DNA of 64,000 bases from Sycon ciliatum (Eukaryota > Porifera > Calcarea > Leucosolenida > Sycettidae): contig NC_088655.1 in the NCBI RefSeq assembly GCF_964019385.1, forward strand, positions 15,620,357 to 15,684,356. Reading direction: 5' to 3'. The first letter of the stretch is position 1. Each line of letters opens with the position of its first letter. The translations under genes and the position numbers were made by a program. The notes beneath the pieces are model-generated. The model was not told the DNA's origin. It saw only the letters and a list, made by a program, of their open reading frames with translations, and ran no database searches. Shown here one piece after another: positions 30,426 to 39,730 of the stretch.

Positions 30426-30641
30426 TCAATAGGCATCGTATGAAAAGCCAGTCAATAGCACTAAAGAGCGAAAGCCTTTGTCACGGTTCGGTTTCACTCG
30501 CGCACCGGGCCCGAGACAAACGCCTCGACGAGGAGTAACAACAAACAGTTGTAGCGACAACACATTTTCTTTCTGTACGCAAAGTTCAGGATCTAACTTA
30601 CGGATATACAAAGCGTCTAACACAGCTTCTAACAATGTAAC
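30426..30641 (-). pseudogene. PLE GIY-YIG C-terminal end
   Basis: The minus strand encodes LEAVLDALYIRKLDPELCVQ then KENVLSLQLF, the closing segment of PLE GIY-YIG domains (compare LEAVCIRVHNPVLCKQKKHV at 57733-57800). The coding region is cut at 30646 by the TTAA MITE, and nothing of the upstream domain is recognisable beyond it. Confidence 0.7.
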
Positions 30642-30645
30642 TTAA

Positions 30646-31142
30646 CCCATTCAGCGCTACTGGGCCTTGCCTATGGTACTCTGCATATAAAATGCTAAAA
30701 ACAAGGCAAATACTTGAAATAGAAAGTTCTAAAACTCCAGGGTTCTGGCAACTGGGTCCTCAAATATTTTGGAAATGATTGCCAAGACCATCAACCACAG
30801 GGTGACAGAATCGATACAGTCCCCGAAAAGAATAGCGCTTCACAATAGGGGACGCAAGTTTGCTCAAATTGCGTGAAATACGCTAAATGTGTGCAATTGC
30901 AGCTGAAAGATCGCTGAAAAGAGAAGAAAAAAAGACGCTTAGTGTTACCAAGCGGGATTCGTACCGACGACCTATCGTACAAGAGGCAGGATCATGATCC
31001 AACTGACTAACAGTAACAGTGCTTTCACACACATGATAGTGACGGAAATCACTATAATATATCCCATGACGTCTATAGACGTCATCCCGCGCATGGGGGG
31101 CATTTTCAATGACGTCTATAGACGTCATCAGCGTTCAATGGG
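30646..31142. mobile_element. piggyBac-type MITE with TTAA duplication
   Basis: Flanked by TTAA at 30642-30645 and 31143-31146. Ends CCCATTCAGCGCT and, reverse-complemented, CCCATTGAACGCT. CCC ends plus TTAA are typical of piggyBac-like elements. It contains GACGTCTATAGACGTCAT twice (31069 and 31111). It also contains a tRNA-like stretch on the minus strand (GGTACGAATCCCG near 30955). No transposase. Confidence 0.8.
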
Positions 31143-31449
31143 TTAATTTGCGCACTGTGTTGTTGTCACTATTATTATTTTCCTTCGAGTTTTGTGTCGT
31201 GCTGAACTTGATAATTGTCCACCTTGTCACGAGTGTTGTTATCTCATTATCCTTACGCTATATAAGTTTAAGTCTTTCCAACTTGAGCCATTCCCTGTAT
31301 GTTCCTTGATGGGAAGGGACCGAACACGTTCGGATACTTTTGACAAATGCATTATTGTGACTGGATGTGTGTTTGCGTGGATACTTGCGACCCATAACTT
31401 ACCTTCGTTTTAAAATAATAATAATAATAAAATAGGTCGCGTAATGAAG

Positions 31450-32930
31450 CAGCATAATGATAGATGTGCAAAGTCATGATGCCTGGTCCGCTTCTGTCCC
31501 GAGTTCACTACTCGGTGCATGGCAGCCGCGAGCAAAACCAGCTCAGGCTGAGCGTTCCCTCCATGATTGCTTTTCCAAAGCGCGCATTCTGAGCCCACTC
31601 AGATCGGTCATGGTCTTCAGTGGCATGTCTCTGGCAGCAGCGCTTGCCTTGACTGCCGTGGCCAGGTTCGATTTTGGGCGTCCACGCACACCGGTGACAT
31701 CTCGACGGAAGTAGTTGTCCATTGCCTGCTGTGGTGGGGCGTCTGAGGGCATCCTCAGAACATGGCCCAGCATCCAGAAACGGCAGACAGCAAAGGTGTG
31801 CGAGAGTGGCTGTGTGCGTGCTCTGGAATAGAGGTCTTTGTTGGAGATGATGGTGGGATACCTAATTCCGAACAAGTTCCGTAGTTGACGTCTATGGAAC
31901 GCGTTCAGCTTCTCCAGTGCAGCCTCCGTCAGTCCCCAGGTTTCGCAGTTGTATAACAGTGTTGGTAGGACGATGGCATTGTAGAGACGAAGCCTGGTTT
32001 CCTCGGATTCAAGTTGATGTCATATCCAGAGCAAATACATGCGGCCATATGATGTTGATACTTGGTCCATTCGTCGGCTCAAGTCCTCCTCTTTCCCCAA
32101 GAGAGAGCCAAGTTGCTTGGATCTTCGCCAATCGGTGGTGGAGGCAGAGATGTGAAGCCACTCTGTTTTGCTGCTGTTAACGTTGAGTGACCAGTCACCC
32201 AGGCTGTCACGGGTAGGGAGTTTGCAAGCCATTGTCGCTCAGTCGAATAGATGGAAATGTCATCGGCATATCCTGTTTCATGTGGTATTGCTGCATCAGT
32301 GACTGGCCGTGGTGGTAGTTTGCTTCGAGTCTCCCTCAGTGCTGCTTCCAGGTAGGAAACGAACAGAACTGGGCTCAGCCCATCACCCTCATAATCATCA
32401 TCATCTGCGTTCAGCTTCTCCAGTGCAGCCTCCGTCAGTCCCCAGGTTTCGCAGTTGTATAACAGTGTTGGTAGGACGATGGCATTGTAGAGACGAAGCC
32501 TGGTTTCCTCGGATTCAAGTTGATGTCATATCCAGAGCAAATACATGCGGCCATATGATGTTGATACTTGGTCCATTCGTCGGCTCAAGTCCTCCTCTTT
32601 CCCCAAGAGAGAGCCAAGTTGCTTGGATCTTCGCCAATCGGTGGTGGAGGCAGAGATGTGAAGCCACTCTGTTTTGCTGCTGTTAACGTTGAGTGACCAG
32701 TCACCCAGGCTGTCACGGGTAGGGAGTTTGCAAGCCATTGTCGCTCAGTCGAATAGATGGAAATGTCATCGGCATATCCTGTTTCCTGTGGTATTGCTGC
32801 ATCAGTGACTGGCCGTGGTGGTAGTTTGCTTCGAGTCTCCCTCAGTGCTGCTTCCAGGTAGGAAACGAACAGAACTGGGCTCAGCCCATCACCCTCATAA
32901 TCATCATCATCTGCGTTGCCAAAAAAAATA
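31450..32930 (-). pseudogene. LINE RT C-terminal half with internal 506-bp tandem duplication
   Basis: On the minus strand the duplicated segment reads TGYADDISIYSTERQWLA (RT motif C, catalytic YADD), LGDWSLNVNSSKTEWLHIS, QLGSLLGKEEDLSRRM, then LYNAIVLPTLLYNCETWGLT. It continues at 31875-31543 as YPTIISNKDLYSRARTQPLS and MLGHVLRMPSDAPPQQAM with VRGRPKSNL. This is the same C-terminal class as 34950-35330. 31894-32398 and 32400-32905 are repeated at 506-base spacing with almost no differences, so the duplication is recent. The frame is broken in several places. Confidence 0.8.
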
Positions 32931-33590
32931 ATAGTAAAATTAAAAAAAAAAATTACACGGCATTATGCAGCTGTGTCAGCAGTATATGCACAGTGTGACC
33001 CTCATAATAACCCCCTCTAATTCATGTGAATATATCTCCATGTTGGCAAAACTACTGCTGTTCAACCACCTGACACCTCTTTCTACTGTGTGACTATGTT
33101 ATCATTCATGGCCGTTAGTAGTGATTCCCGTTGTATCCATGCTGCTGGTTGCACTTGTGATCATCATAACTGTATTGCGTGAATGCATGATCCTTCTCGT
33201 GTTTCATTGCGGTGCCACTATGGATCTATGGCCCGATGCTTAGGTTATAGTGCATTGTAGACTTACTTTTCTTTGTGTAGTTTCAGTCCACACCGCGGAC
33301 TGCGTGATCTGCCTGTAGTGCGCAGAAACCTGACGCTGCGCGCGTGGTATTTGTTTCTTTCGCTTCTTGTGCATTCTTACTGTACGGTGTGGATCTACCC
33401 TTGTGCATATATTATCCTGTAGCCCTCTTTAGTCGGGGGCCTTTTTCCTTTGTTCCTTGCTGGCAGAGTGTGCAATTATTTGGTTGTGTGAAAAGAGAAT
33501 CTTCCAATACTCAACTTCAGAACTCGTGGATGTTCTAAACTTGTGAGGTACAGTTGAGCCCTGGGCTCGAATTGTACAAGAAACACTCCA
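32931..33590. other. no recognisable feature
   Basis: Unremarkable AT-balanced sequence. I see no repeat shared with the rest of the window and no coding signal. Confidence 0.5.
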
Positions 33591-33724
33591 TATTCACCAC
33601 TTTAACTTGGGCTATAATAATTTTGCTATATTACCCACTTAGAGGTTGTAACTTTTCAAATTTCAAGGGACTTCGACATTTTCTCTCCAATTGAAAAAGA
33701 ACAAAATAATAATTATAGAAGAGA

Positions 33725-33812
33725 AGAAAGAAATTTCAGCAGGAATCGAACCTGCAACCATAAGATTCCCAAGCACCTATCTTGACCACCCAATCACCAG
33801 GTGATGCTGAAT
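33725..33812 (-). repeat. tRNA-like SINE head (minus)
   Basis: The reverse complement contains GTTGCAGGTTCGATTCCTGC (B box with a good T-arm hairpin) preceded by GGTGGTCAAGATAGGTGCTTG. It has no full cloverleaf. Nearby TTCAGCAGG..TCGAACC suggests a degraded tRNA-derived repeat. Confidence 0.45.
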
Positions 33813-34136
33813 CAGTTTCAAGATTGATCTTAGGTGTGTAACACGCAATGCTGCCCACCCATGATAGGAAGTGTACTTAACCCGGGGTTAGGAACTCTTG
33901 ATAATACTATACTATAGTATACTGGGATACTAAAATAGCTATTTCGGACCAGTATTTCAGGTCAAAAACGAAGCTAGGTATAAATAGAATAAACACCTCT
34001 GTCTTGTGTTTATGCTAATATAAACACTGTCTATAAAAACTATAAACACTTTGGCGCAGCAGTGTTAATATTCCCATGAACACTACGACATCGGTGATTA
34101 TTCTCTACTTATATAGAGGGTGCGGTACATCATATA

Positions 34137-34604
34137 CAGTGGTCCCTCTCTAATCCGGCACTTGTTTATCCAGCACCCTTGCAAACCAGCACACTTTCTG
34201 GCAAAACGGATTTTTTCAGTTTATTTTCTACGCTTTAATCCGGCACTTGAATTCCGCCTCCAGCAGCGATTTTCTGCAACAAATCACTCAAACTGTACAC
34301 AATTCGATTTTCTAATCCAGCAGTTGTACATCGCATACCGTCAGGGAGCATTGTAACATACACAACACATGTAACATACACTTGGGAATATCCTATGCAC
34401 TTGTATTCCCAAGTGTATGTTATAGATATGCATTCCACGAAGTACTTGGATTGACACAGAAAATCCCTACGTTTTGACGTACGACACAAACATGTACGTT
34501 AGTAGGTGGGCCGGGTTGGAGGGCAGGATTTTATAATCCAGCACCCTTGTTTATCCAGCAGAAAATGCCGTTGCAAAAGGTGCCGGATTAGAGAGGGACG
34601 ACTG
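34137..34604. mobile_element. pogo/Tigger-like MITE
   Basis: Inverted ends CAGTGGTCCCTCTCTAATCC and CAGTCGTCCCTCTCTAATCC (TIR of about 25 bp, one mismatch). TA lies on both sides (34135-34136 and 34605-34606), as for Tc1/mariner-pogo elements. It is 468 bp with no transposase. GGCACTTG and CAGCACCCTT motifs repeat inside. Confidence 0.85.
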
Positions 34605-34649
34605 TATGCATGGACTTTATACTGAGTCCAACATACATTGTGGCGAGTA

Positions 34650-34935
34650 ATCAAGTGGTGTGCTTCATTGTCCGAAGAGTGTGCAATACATAAGTGCAGC
34701 AGCTACAGTGGTGTCTTCAACTTCATTCTCCCGAGAGAAGCTCCGTATGAAGACATTTTGTTACGTATGTTCATTTTGAAGAATGAAGATCGTAACAAGA
34801 AACCGGTTCTGAACATTTTTTCCTTTCACTTCTACATATGACATTATTATCTACATATGACATTATTATCTACATATGACATTATTATCTCACACCTGAT
34901 TGTAACTATTGTAGTTATGAATCATCAATAAAAGA
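34650..34935 (+). repeat. fragment related to the design-C hammerhead element
   Basis: 34703-34758 (GTGTCTTCAACTTCATTCTC, then AAGCTCCGTATGAAGACAT) matches the minus strand of 57370-57420. A 21-base unit TCTACATATGACATTATTA is present three times at 34831-34894. The ribozyme itself is not in this copy. Confidence 0.55.
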
Positions 34936-34949
34936 ATCCCAGACGTACG

Positions 34950-35560
34950 ATAGCGGCGCAAGCATGTGTCAGAAAGGTCCAGGCTCAAGCTGTACAGCTC
35001 GCTTGTGCTGCCTGTCCTCCTTTACAACTGTAAGACTTGGGGAGTGCCCCAGGCAGTCTTTCAGCGACTGGACTGTTTTCACCGCCAACAGCTCAGAAAC
35101 CTGTTGGGAGTGCGATATCCAGACAGGATTACAAATGATGATCTATATTCCAGATGTGGCTCGCAGCCACTGTCGGAGCTTGTTGCCAAGCGACGCCATA
35201 GCCTCACTGGCCATGTGCTGAGGATGAGTGAGCAGTCACCCCCTTGCCTTGCGATGTCCTGCCATTTTCAAGCGGGGTCACGTGGACGAAGGGGCCGTCC
35301 CGCGGCTACGCTCCCTACCACCATCATGTAGGACCTGACAGGGCACGACATCCCTTTGAAGAATGCCAGCGACCTAGAAGGAACACGAGCATTTGCTGCA
35401 GACAAGTCGAAATGGAGATCAGATATTTTTATGGATGAGTTTTTGTTGACTGCAGACAGAAGCGGACTCGGCTTTTAATTTCAGAGTATTCTTCTACATG
35501 TACATTGTTCTTTGGCCTTTGTACACGTGCTGTGGTATTACTATTAGTATTATTATTGTT
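34950..35560 (+). pseudogene. LINE 3' end, C-terminal RT tail (copy 2)
   Basis: Open frame 34966-35331 encodes LKLYSSLVLPVLLYNCKTWG, RRQQLRNLLG-type sequence (FHRQQLRNLLGVRYPDRITN), SELVAKRRHSLTGHVLRMSE and GSRGRRGRPAATLPTTIM. This is the C-terminus of an endonuclease-RT, matching 3413-3830. One nonsense change at 35329 separates it from the last 35 residues. The 3' UTR ends in ATTATTATTG at 35560. It is 5'-truncated. Confidence 0.8.
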
Positions 35561-35680
35561 AGAAAGGTTTGCTCCCCACACCGGAGCTCGCTCTATTCCG
35601 CCGACTTTACTTGACACTTGACTGACTCACGACTGCCATCCAGAGCACACGAGAAGTCCATCCAAACCTGCAAGAAAGCA

Positions 35681-35743
35681 CCACTCCCTGCTCAATACAC
35701 AGTGTTTCGGGGAATTCACCCCTCATCAGTTGAGCTTGAGTAG
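35681..35743 (-). ncRNA. type I hammerhead ribozyme, design A, consensus copy
   Basis: All pairings of the 18625 copy are present, and stem II is perfect (GGGG/CCCC around TGAATT). On the minus strand: CTACTC 35743-35738, GCTCAA 35735-35730, CTGATGA 35729-35723, GAAA 35708-35705, and cleavage between 35696 and 35695 after GTA. This copy should be the best test case for activity. Confidence 0.85.
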
Positions 35744-35773
35744 GCTGAGGAAGATTGTGCCTGAAGAGCACCA

Positions 35774-35781
35774 CTTATATA
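35774..35781 (-). promoter_or_regulatory. TATA box of element A, unit 2
   Basis: CTTATATA on the plus strand, TATATAAG on the minus, 30 bases upstream of the ribozyme. Confidence 0.5.
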
Positions 35782-36018
35782 GTGCTCTCCAGGCACAAAC
35801 ATCACCAGGGATACAAACTTACAGAGACGCTCCGCTTCCAGCGCGATAAACACCTCGTGAACACCAGATAGCAGCGTGAGTCAGTGTCGCTCCTGGATGG
35901 TGAGACAGACGTCGAGGACCCTCGGTCATTCGCAACGCTGTCACCTCCAAACCAACTAGTCGCAAGCCCGCGCTGGGCACAACAGTACGAAGTAGTGGTT
36001 GCGACTTCGGCGATGATT

Positions 36019-36275
36019 TTTAAGAAAGGTTTGCTCCCCACACCGGAGCTCGCGCTATTCCGCCGACTTTACTTGACACTTGACTGACTCACGACTGCCA
36101 TCCTTTTGCAGGTTTGCCGAGTCGAAGGTTCGATGGACTTCTCGTGTGCTCTGGATGGCAGTCGTGAGTCAGTCAAGTGTCAAGTGAAGTCGGCGGAATA
36201 GCGCGAGCTCCGGTGTGGGGAGCAAACCTTTCTTACAAATCATCGCCGAAGTCGCAACCACTACTTCGTACTATT
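36019..36275. repeat. element A, internally deleted palindrome (unit 3)
   Basis: The two outer arms of element A are joined without the TATA/ribozyme centre, giving a 250-bp palindrome (GGAGCTCGCGCTATTCCGCC mirrored). The deletion end point is in ATCC|TTTTGCAGG near 36104. Confidence 0.75.
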
Positions 36276-36302
36276 ATTATTGTTATTATTATTATTAGTA
36301 GT

Positions 36303-36590
36303 GAGGTTCTGCCACACGGTGAAACGTGCCAAAGTACGTATGGAAACCTCGCCGCGGTACGGGATCAAGTTTCATATGGATTTTTTTAATACCGTTTTCC
36401 ATGTGTAGCGCGCTTCACACGGACTGGACTCCGTGTGAAAACTGAGTGTACAGAGTACATGTGGCGGGGTGTTCGTGCATGCTACGCGCATGCTACGTAC
36501 AGCAGAACCAGCGCAACGTATGAAAAATTCGTGTCAAACTTCACTGCAGTTGACACGGAGTTTGGTACGTAGTTCCGTGTAGCAGAACCT
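36303..36590. mobile_element. short MITE
   Basis: Ends GAGGTTCTGCCACACGG and, reverse-complemented, GAGGTTCTGCTACACGG. Internal CACACGGACT/AGTCCGTGTG-type palindrome at 36415-36440. Flanked by element A copies; no clear target duplication. Confidence 0.6.
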
Positions 36591-36766
36591 CTCTATTAAG
36601 TAGTGGTTGCGACTTCGGCGATGATTTGTAAGAAAGGGTTTGCTTTCCACACCGGAGCTCTCGCTATTCCGCCGACTTTACTTGACACTTGACTAACTCA
36701 CGACTGCCATCCAGAGCACACGAGAAGTCCATCGAACCTTCGACTCGGCAAACCTGCAAGAAGGCA

Positions 36767-36829
36767 CCACTCCCTGCTCAATACACAGTGTTTCGGGGAA
36801 TTCACCCCTCATCAGTTGAGCTTGAGTAG
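36767..36829 (-). ncRNA. type I hammerhead ribozyme, design A, consensus copy
   Basis: Identical in core and stems to 35681-35743. Its own upstream TATA is mutated (CAGATAAG on the minus strand near 36856). Confidence 0.85.
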
Positions 36830-36950
36830 GCTGAGGAAGATTGTGTCTGAAGAGCACCACTTATCTGGTGTTCACGAGGTGTTTGTCGCGCTGGAAACGG
36901 AGCGTCTCTGTAAGTTTGTATCCCTGGTGATGTTTGTCCCTGGAGAGCTC

Positions 36951-36958
36951 TATATAAG
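36951..36958 (+). promoter_or_regulatory. TATA box of element A, unit 4 right half
   Basis: TATATAAG, 31 bases before the ribozyme at 36989. Confidence 0.5.
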
Positions 36959-36988
36959 TGGTGCTCTTCAGGCACAATCTTCCTCAGC

Positions 36989-37051
36989 CTACTCAAGCTC
37001 AACTGGTGAGGGATGAATTCCCCGAAACACTGTGTATGGAGCAGGGTGTGG
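36989..37051 (+). ncRNA. hammerhead design A, mutated core (likely inactive)
   Basis: The core reads CTGGTGA instead of CTGATGA (conserved A6 changed), stem II has one change, and stem I is TGGAGC instead of TTGAGC. Decayed copy. Confidence 0.7.
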
Positions 37052-37277
37052 TGCCTTCTTGCAGGTTTGCCGAGTCGAAGGTTCGATGGACTTCTCGTGT
37101 GCTCTGGATGGCAGTCGTGAGTCAGTCAAGTGTCAAGTAAAGTCGGCGGAATAGCGCGAGCTCCGGTGTGGGGAGCAAACCCTTTATTATTATTATTAAA
37201 AAAAGAATGGTTGCCACACAGTTTGTTCTCTTGGTTGCGATATATTTTCATACATGGTGTTTATGAAGTTTGCTTAC

Positions 37278-37351
37278 CGCCCATATCATATTGGATGCCA
37301 TATCCACAAATTTCACCGCGAACGGGACGCATAGTCTGAACCAATTCAAAC
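37278..37351 (-). CDS. Argonaute/Piwi-family gene, exon between the two catalytic Asp exons
   Basis: Exon of 74 bases. Acceptor CTATACTTTTTGCAG before 37351; donor GGCG|GTAAGC at 37278/37277. Carrying AG from the exon at 38499-38697, it reads R-FELVQTMRPVRGEICG-YGIQYDMG with one base left for the next exon. In PIWI domains this is the strand-helix region between the first catalytic Asp and the YRDG segment, with the family's Glu after a strand (here RGEI). It is divergent, but both splice phases fit exactly. The intron to the next exon is 12.9 kb and full of transposons. Confidence 0.75.
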
Positions 37352-37599
37352 CTGCAAAAAGTATAGTCAACAGAGATTGGCGGATATTCATGAGCTCCTG
37401 GCTACGTAGGTAACTCCGCTATTTATTGAACTTTCCGTAAGAACTATCCAGCTCCGCTGCAGCGTTATCTTTCCACTTCTTAACACCTCCATTCCCGTAC
37501 TTCGGATGTGCATGGTCTAAGCAGCACAAAGTGAATAAATGAATTGAAGTACTACCAATATTTAGACCACTGGGAATGAATCATCAGGCCCCTCCTCTT

Positions 37600-37680
37600 C
37601 AGATACTTAGAGCATTGATCATGACAAGCAAGGTCCCGGGTTCGAGTCCTCGTGGGTTGGCATAGTTCTCTTTTCAGGCA
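37600..37680 (+). repeat. tRNA-like SINE head
   Basis: GAGCATTGATCATGACAAGC..GGTCCCGGGTTCGAGTCCTC is an A/B box pair followed by TTCTCTTTTCAGGCAG. No full cloverleaf. 37680-38090 shows nothing else recognisable. Confidence 0.4.
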
Positions 37681-38089
37681 GTTCGCTTCCCCCATTGGTC
37701 CTTTGAACTTTGAAATTCTCCCAATCCTTCATCAGCCACCATCCTGTAGCCCCACTCTCCAGCCAACCTCAACACCTTGCCACAGCACGCCACCAGCAAA
37801 GCGACACATTCATGGTGACTGACTTCCTTCATACACCTGTTTTTAGTATAAAACTCTAATGATTAAGCCCGAGAACTACCAAAATGTCAACTGCCCTAGA
37901 ATTACCGGAGGCATCATATGACTCCATCGGACTTAACACATACCTGTTGGTATACACTTTTACTTTGTTTGGTGTTGTTTTTGGCAATATGTGTAGAAAC
38001 GGAAGTCCTAGGGCTCTTTTTTTTCTCTCTACAAAATTCACATATCTACAGGCACTGGGGTGAATAATGGAGTGTAGTGGTGGGGCCCA

Positions 38090-38215
38090 TTAAACCTTTT
38101 CAAGGGCTCTCAGTCTGCACAGTCGAACTACACCCCAAAGGAACTAAAACTGCAAAATTTGAAGGAAATCGGAGAGATCCACTGGCATACATTGTCTGGT
38201 TTTCTCAGACATGCT
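38090..38215 (+). repeat. dispersed repeat R5, copy 2
   Basis: Inverse of 22970-23110; shares GAACTACACCCCAAAGG and GAAATCGGAGAGATCCACT. Confidence 0.6.
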
Positions 38216-38299
38216 CTCTTATAAAACTATTGTTAACTCTACACGTTGCCATACATAGTGCATACAGGTATTGTGTCAAACCTGTTGATACTTCATTGT

Positions 38300-38455
38300 A
38301 AATATGACTGGTCCTCCTCATTGCGATAAGAAAAGTGCTGATATATTGTAAATATGGCTGGTCCTCCTCATTGTGATAAGAAAAGTGCTGATATAATTAT
38401 TTTAAATATGGCTGGTCCTCCTCATTGCGATAAGAAAAATGCTGATACATTTTAA
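38300..38455. repeat. tandem repeat of about 52 bp, three copies
   Basis: AAATATGGCTGGTCCTCCTC plus ATTGCGATAAGAAAAGTGC starts at 38300, 38350 and 38404. Confidence 0.85.
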
Positions 38456-38498
38456 ATATTCATTCTTGACAAATCGTTAGAGCAGTTCTGGATCTCAC

Positions 38499-38697
38499 CT
38501 GTCCTTCTTATTGACGTACATACCAACAAAGCCCCGTATTCCGGCTCCAACGTCATATCCAACAACCAGTGTATTTTTAAATTCATCTGCGTCATTAGGT
38601 CTTTTGGGCATTATTCCTATTTTTGCCAGGATTTGATCCATCAAGATTTCTCTCTGTCTCTCAGAAACTATAGGCCTTGACACAAATTGTGTGCCAT
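38499..38697 (-). CDS. Argonaute/Piwi-family gene, exon with first catalytic Asp (GYDV)
   Basis: Exon of 199 bases. Acceptor with a long pyrimidine tract, CTAAATTGCTTTGCAG before 38697; donor GACAG|GTGAGA at 38499/38498. With one base from the exon at 46317-46395 it reads Y-GTQFVSRPIVSERQREIL, then MDQILAKIGIMPKRPNDADE, then FKNTLVVGYDVGAGIRGFVG with MYVNKKD. This follows the PIWI order: SQ.V near the MID end, a helix ending Qi.aKiG, then M/LvvG.Dv with the first catalytic Asp (GYDV). The usual HD after Dv and the cysteine of cKlGG are absent, so the protein is divergent. Confidence 0.8.
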
Positions 38698-39099
38698 CTG
38701 CAAAGCAATTTAGAGAGAAGGAAGACGCAAAAAGAAGAGGCAAATGCAAGAGATGTTCTCAATAAGAGGATGCCAGAGCTATATTTACAGGTACTTGTAC
38801 ATAAACACCAGTCGGGCTATTAATGTATTATCTTGAACAACTGGGATCCACCCAGGATTTTATTGCCAATTTTATTAACAACAGCAGGCAGGCATAATGG
38901 GATGGTCTAAGACCATCATTGAGAAGCGTAGGGTGCCAGGTTTTTAAGTCCTGCTTGGAAGCGGAATGTTTTTTTCCCCAGCCGTGCTGCAACCCACAGA
39001 TAATTGGGAACTCAAGGCATGTCACGAGAGAAGCATTGAAGCAGTGAATGGGATTTTCGGTCTTTGATCACTTTGTGGTGGGTCTGATCTACTCACCTC

Positions 39100-39285
39100 C
39101 CACCGTTAGGCTGTTGGTTAGCGCTTCGGAGATATGCTAGGGCTAGGTGCCAGGTGTTCGAACGCCTCAGTACTCTCTCAGTCTTGTGCCTAGCTATTTG
39201 CAGTTCCTGACTGTATAATAATAGTGTCAGTGATGGACAGTTACTCTTAACTTGTATACATATGTCCCTTTCCTTTTTAAATTAT
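39100..39285 (+). repeat. tRNA-like head followed by R2 end
   Basis: GTTGGTTAGCGCTTCGGAG (A box like) and GGTGTTCGAACGCC (B box) at 39110-39165. It runs into CTGACTGTATAATAATAG..GGACAGTTACTCTTAACTTG, an R2 end. This suggests R2 may be a tRNA-headed SINE family. Confidence 0.45.
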
Positions 39286-39485
39286 TTAAATTGATATCTC
39301 CACATAGATTATTCATAATTGTAAAAATTGTTTCAAATTTTCCAGTGTTCTGAACAAATCCCCTTTCCTTTTCGTTGTGTGCCCTGCAATCATCGTTTCA
39401 CATTTTGCTCATGCATGTCTACATTATAGGAAATGCGTACAAAGGACCTAGTCCTCCTTATTAGCTGCTGCCTCTGTAACTGACT

Positions 39486-39730
39486 GGGTTCCACTGCGGC
39501 TCCGCAGCTCTGCTGCACCACGGCACTTGGCTGCATGCAGCGGAGCAGCGCGGTCCCACTGATACTCGCCATTTGCGGTACCGCGCAGTTTTTCGTCAAG
39601 AATCGTAGCGAAAGCTCGCGGTGAGCTGCGGCCTTGCTGCTCCAGCTCGAGGCGCGGTCACTATGGTAATGATGATGTTTCAAGCCGCGAAAGACGAGCA
39701 GTGGAGCAGCGGAGCCGCAGTGGAACCCGA
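39486..39730. mobile_element. foldback MITE, GC-rich
   Basis: GGGTTCCACTGCGGCTCCGC at the left and its reverse complement at 39708-39727. Internal GAGCAGCG and CGCGGTC motifs are mirrored. No ORF. 39740-40200 shows nothing recognisable apart from AGTCTTTCAAGACT palindromes near 40110. Confidence 0.7.

Larger units (their letters stand above)
30051..31440 (-). mobile_element. PLE inverted dimer 3
   Basis: 30055-30300 and 31220-31440 are reverse complements (for example GGGAATGGCTCAAGTTGGAA and TTCCAACTTGAGCCATTCCC), with ATT runs outside both. Between them are a PLE coding end on the minus strand and a TTAA MITE. A decayed hammerhead-like stretch (CTTGATGGGAAGGGACCGAA at 31303) replaces the expected core. 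Confidence 0.65.
35559..36018 (-). mobile_element. hammerhead element A, unit 2
   Basis: Minus-oriented copy with a consensus ribozyme (35681-35743) and TATA (35774-35781). It starts after an ATT run and passes directly into the next unit at the GTAGTGGTTGCGACTTCGGC outer end. Confidence 0.75.
36595..37190 (+). mobile_element. hammerhead element A, unit 4, with ribozymes on both strands
   Basis: Complete inverted unit. The left half is in minus orientation with a consensus ribozyme (36767-36829). The right half is in plus orientation with TATA (36951-36958) and a mutated ribozyme (36989-37051). It is thus a head-to-head dimer of element A, bordered by ATT on the right. Confidence 0.75.

Noticed and set aside
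31303-31340. Hammerhead-like CTTGATGGGAAGGGACCGAAC, mirrored at 30170-30200
   Set aside because: The core is not CTGANGA and GAAA is lost in one copy; at most a decayed relative.
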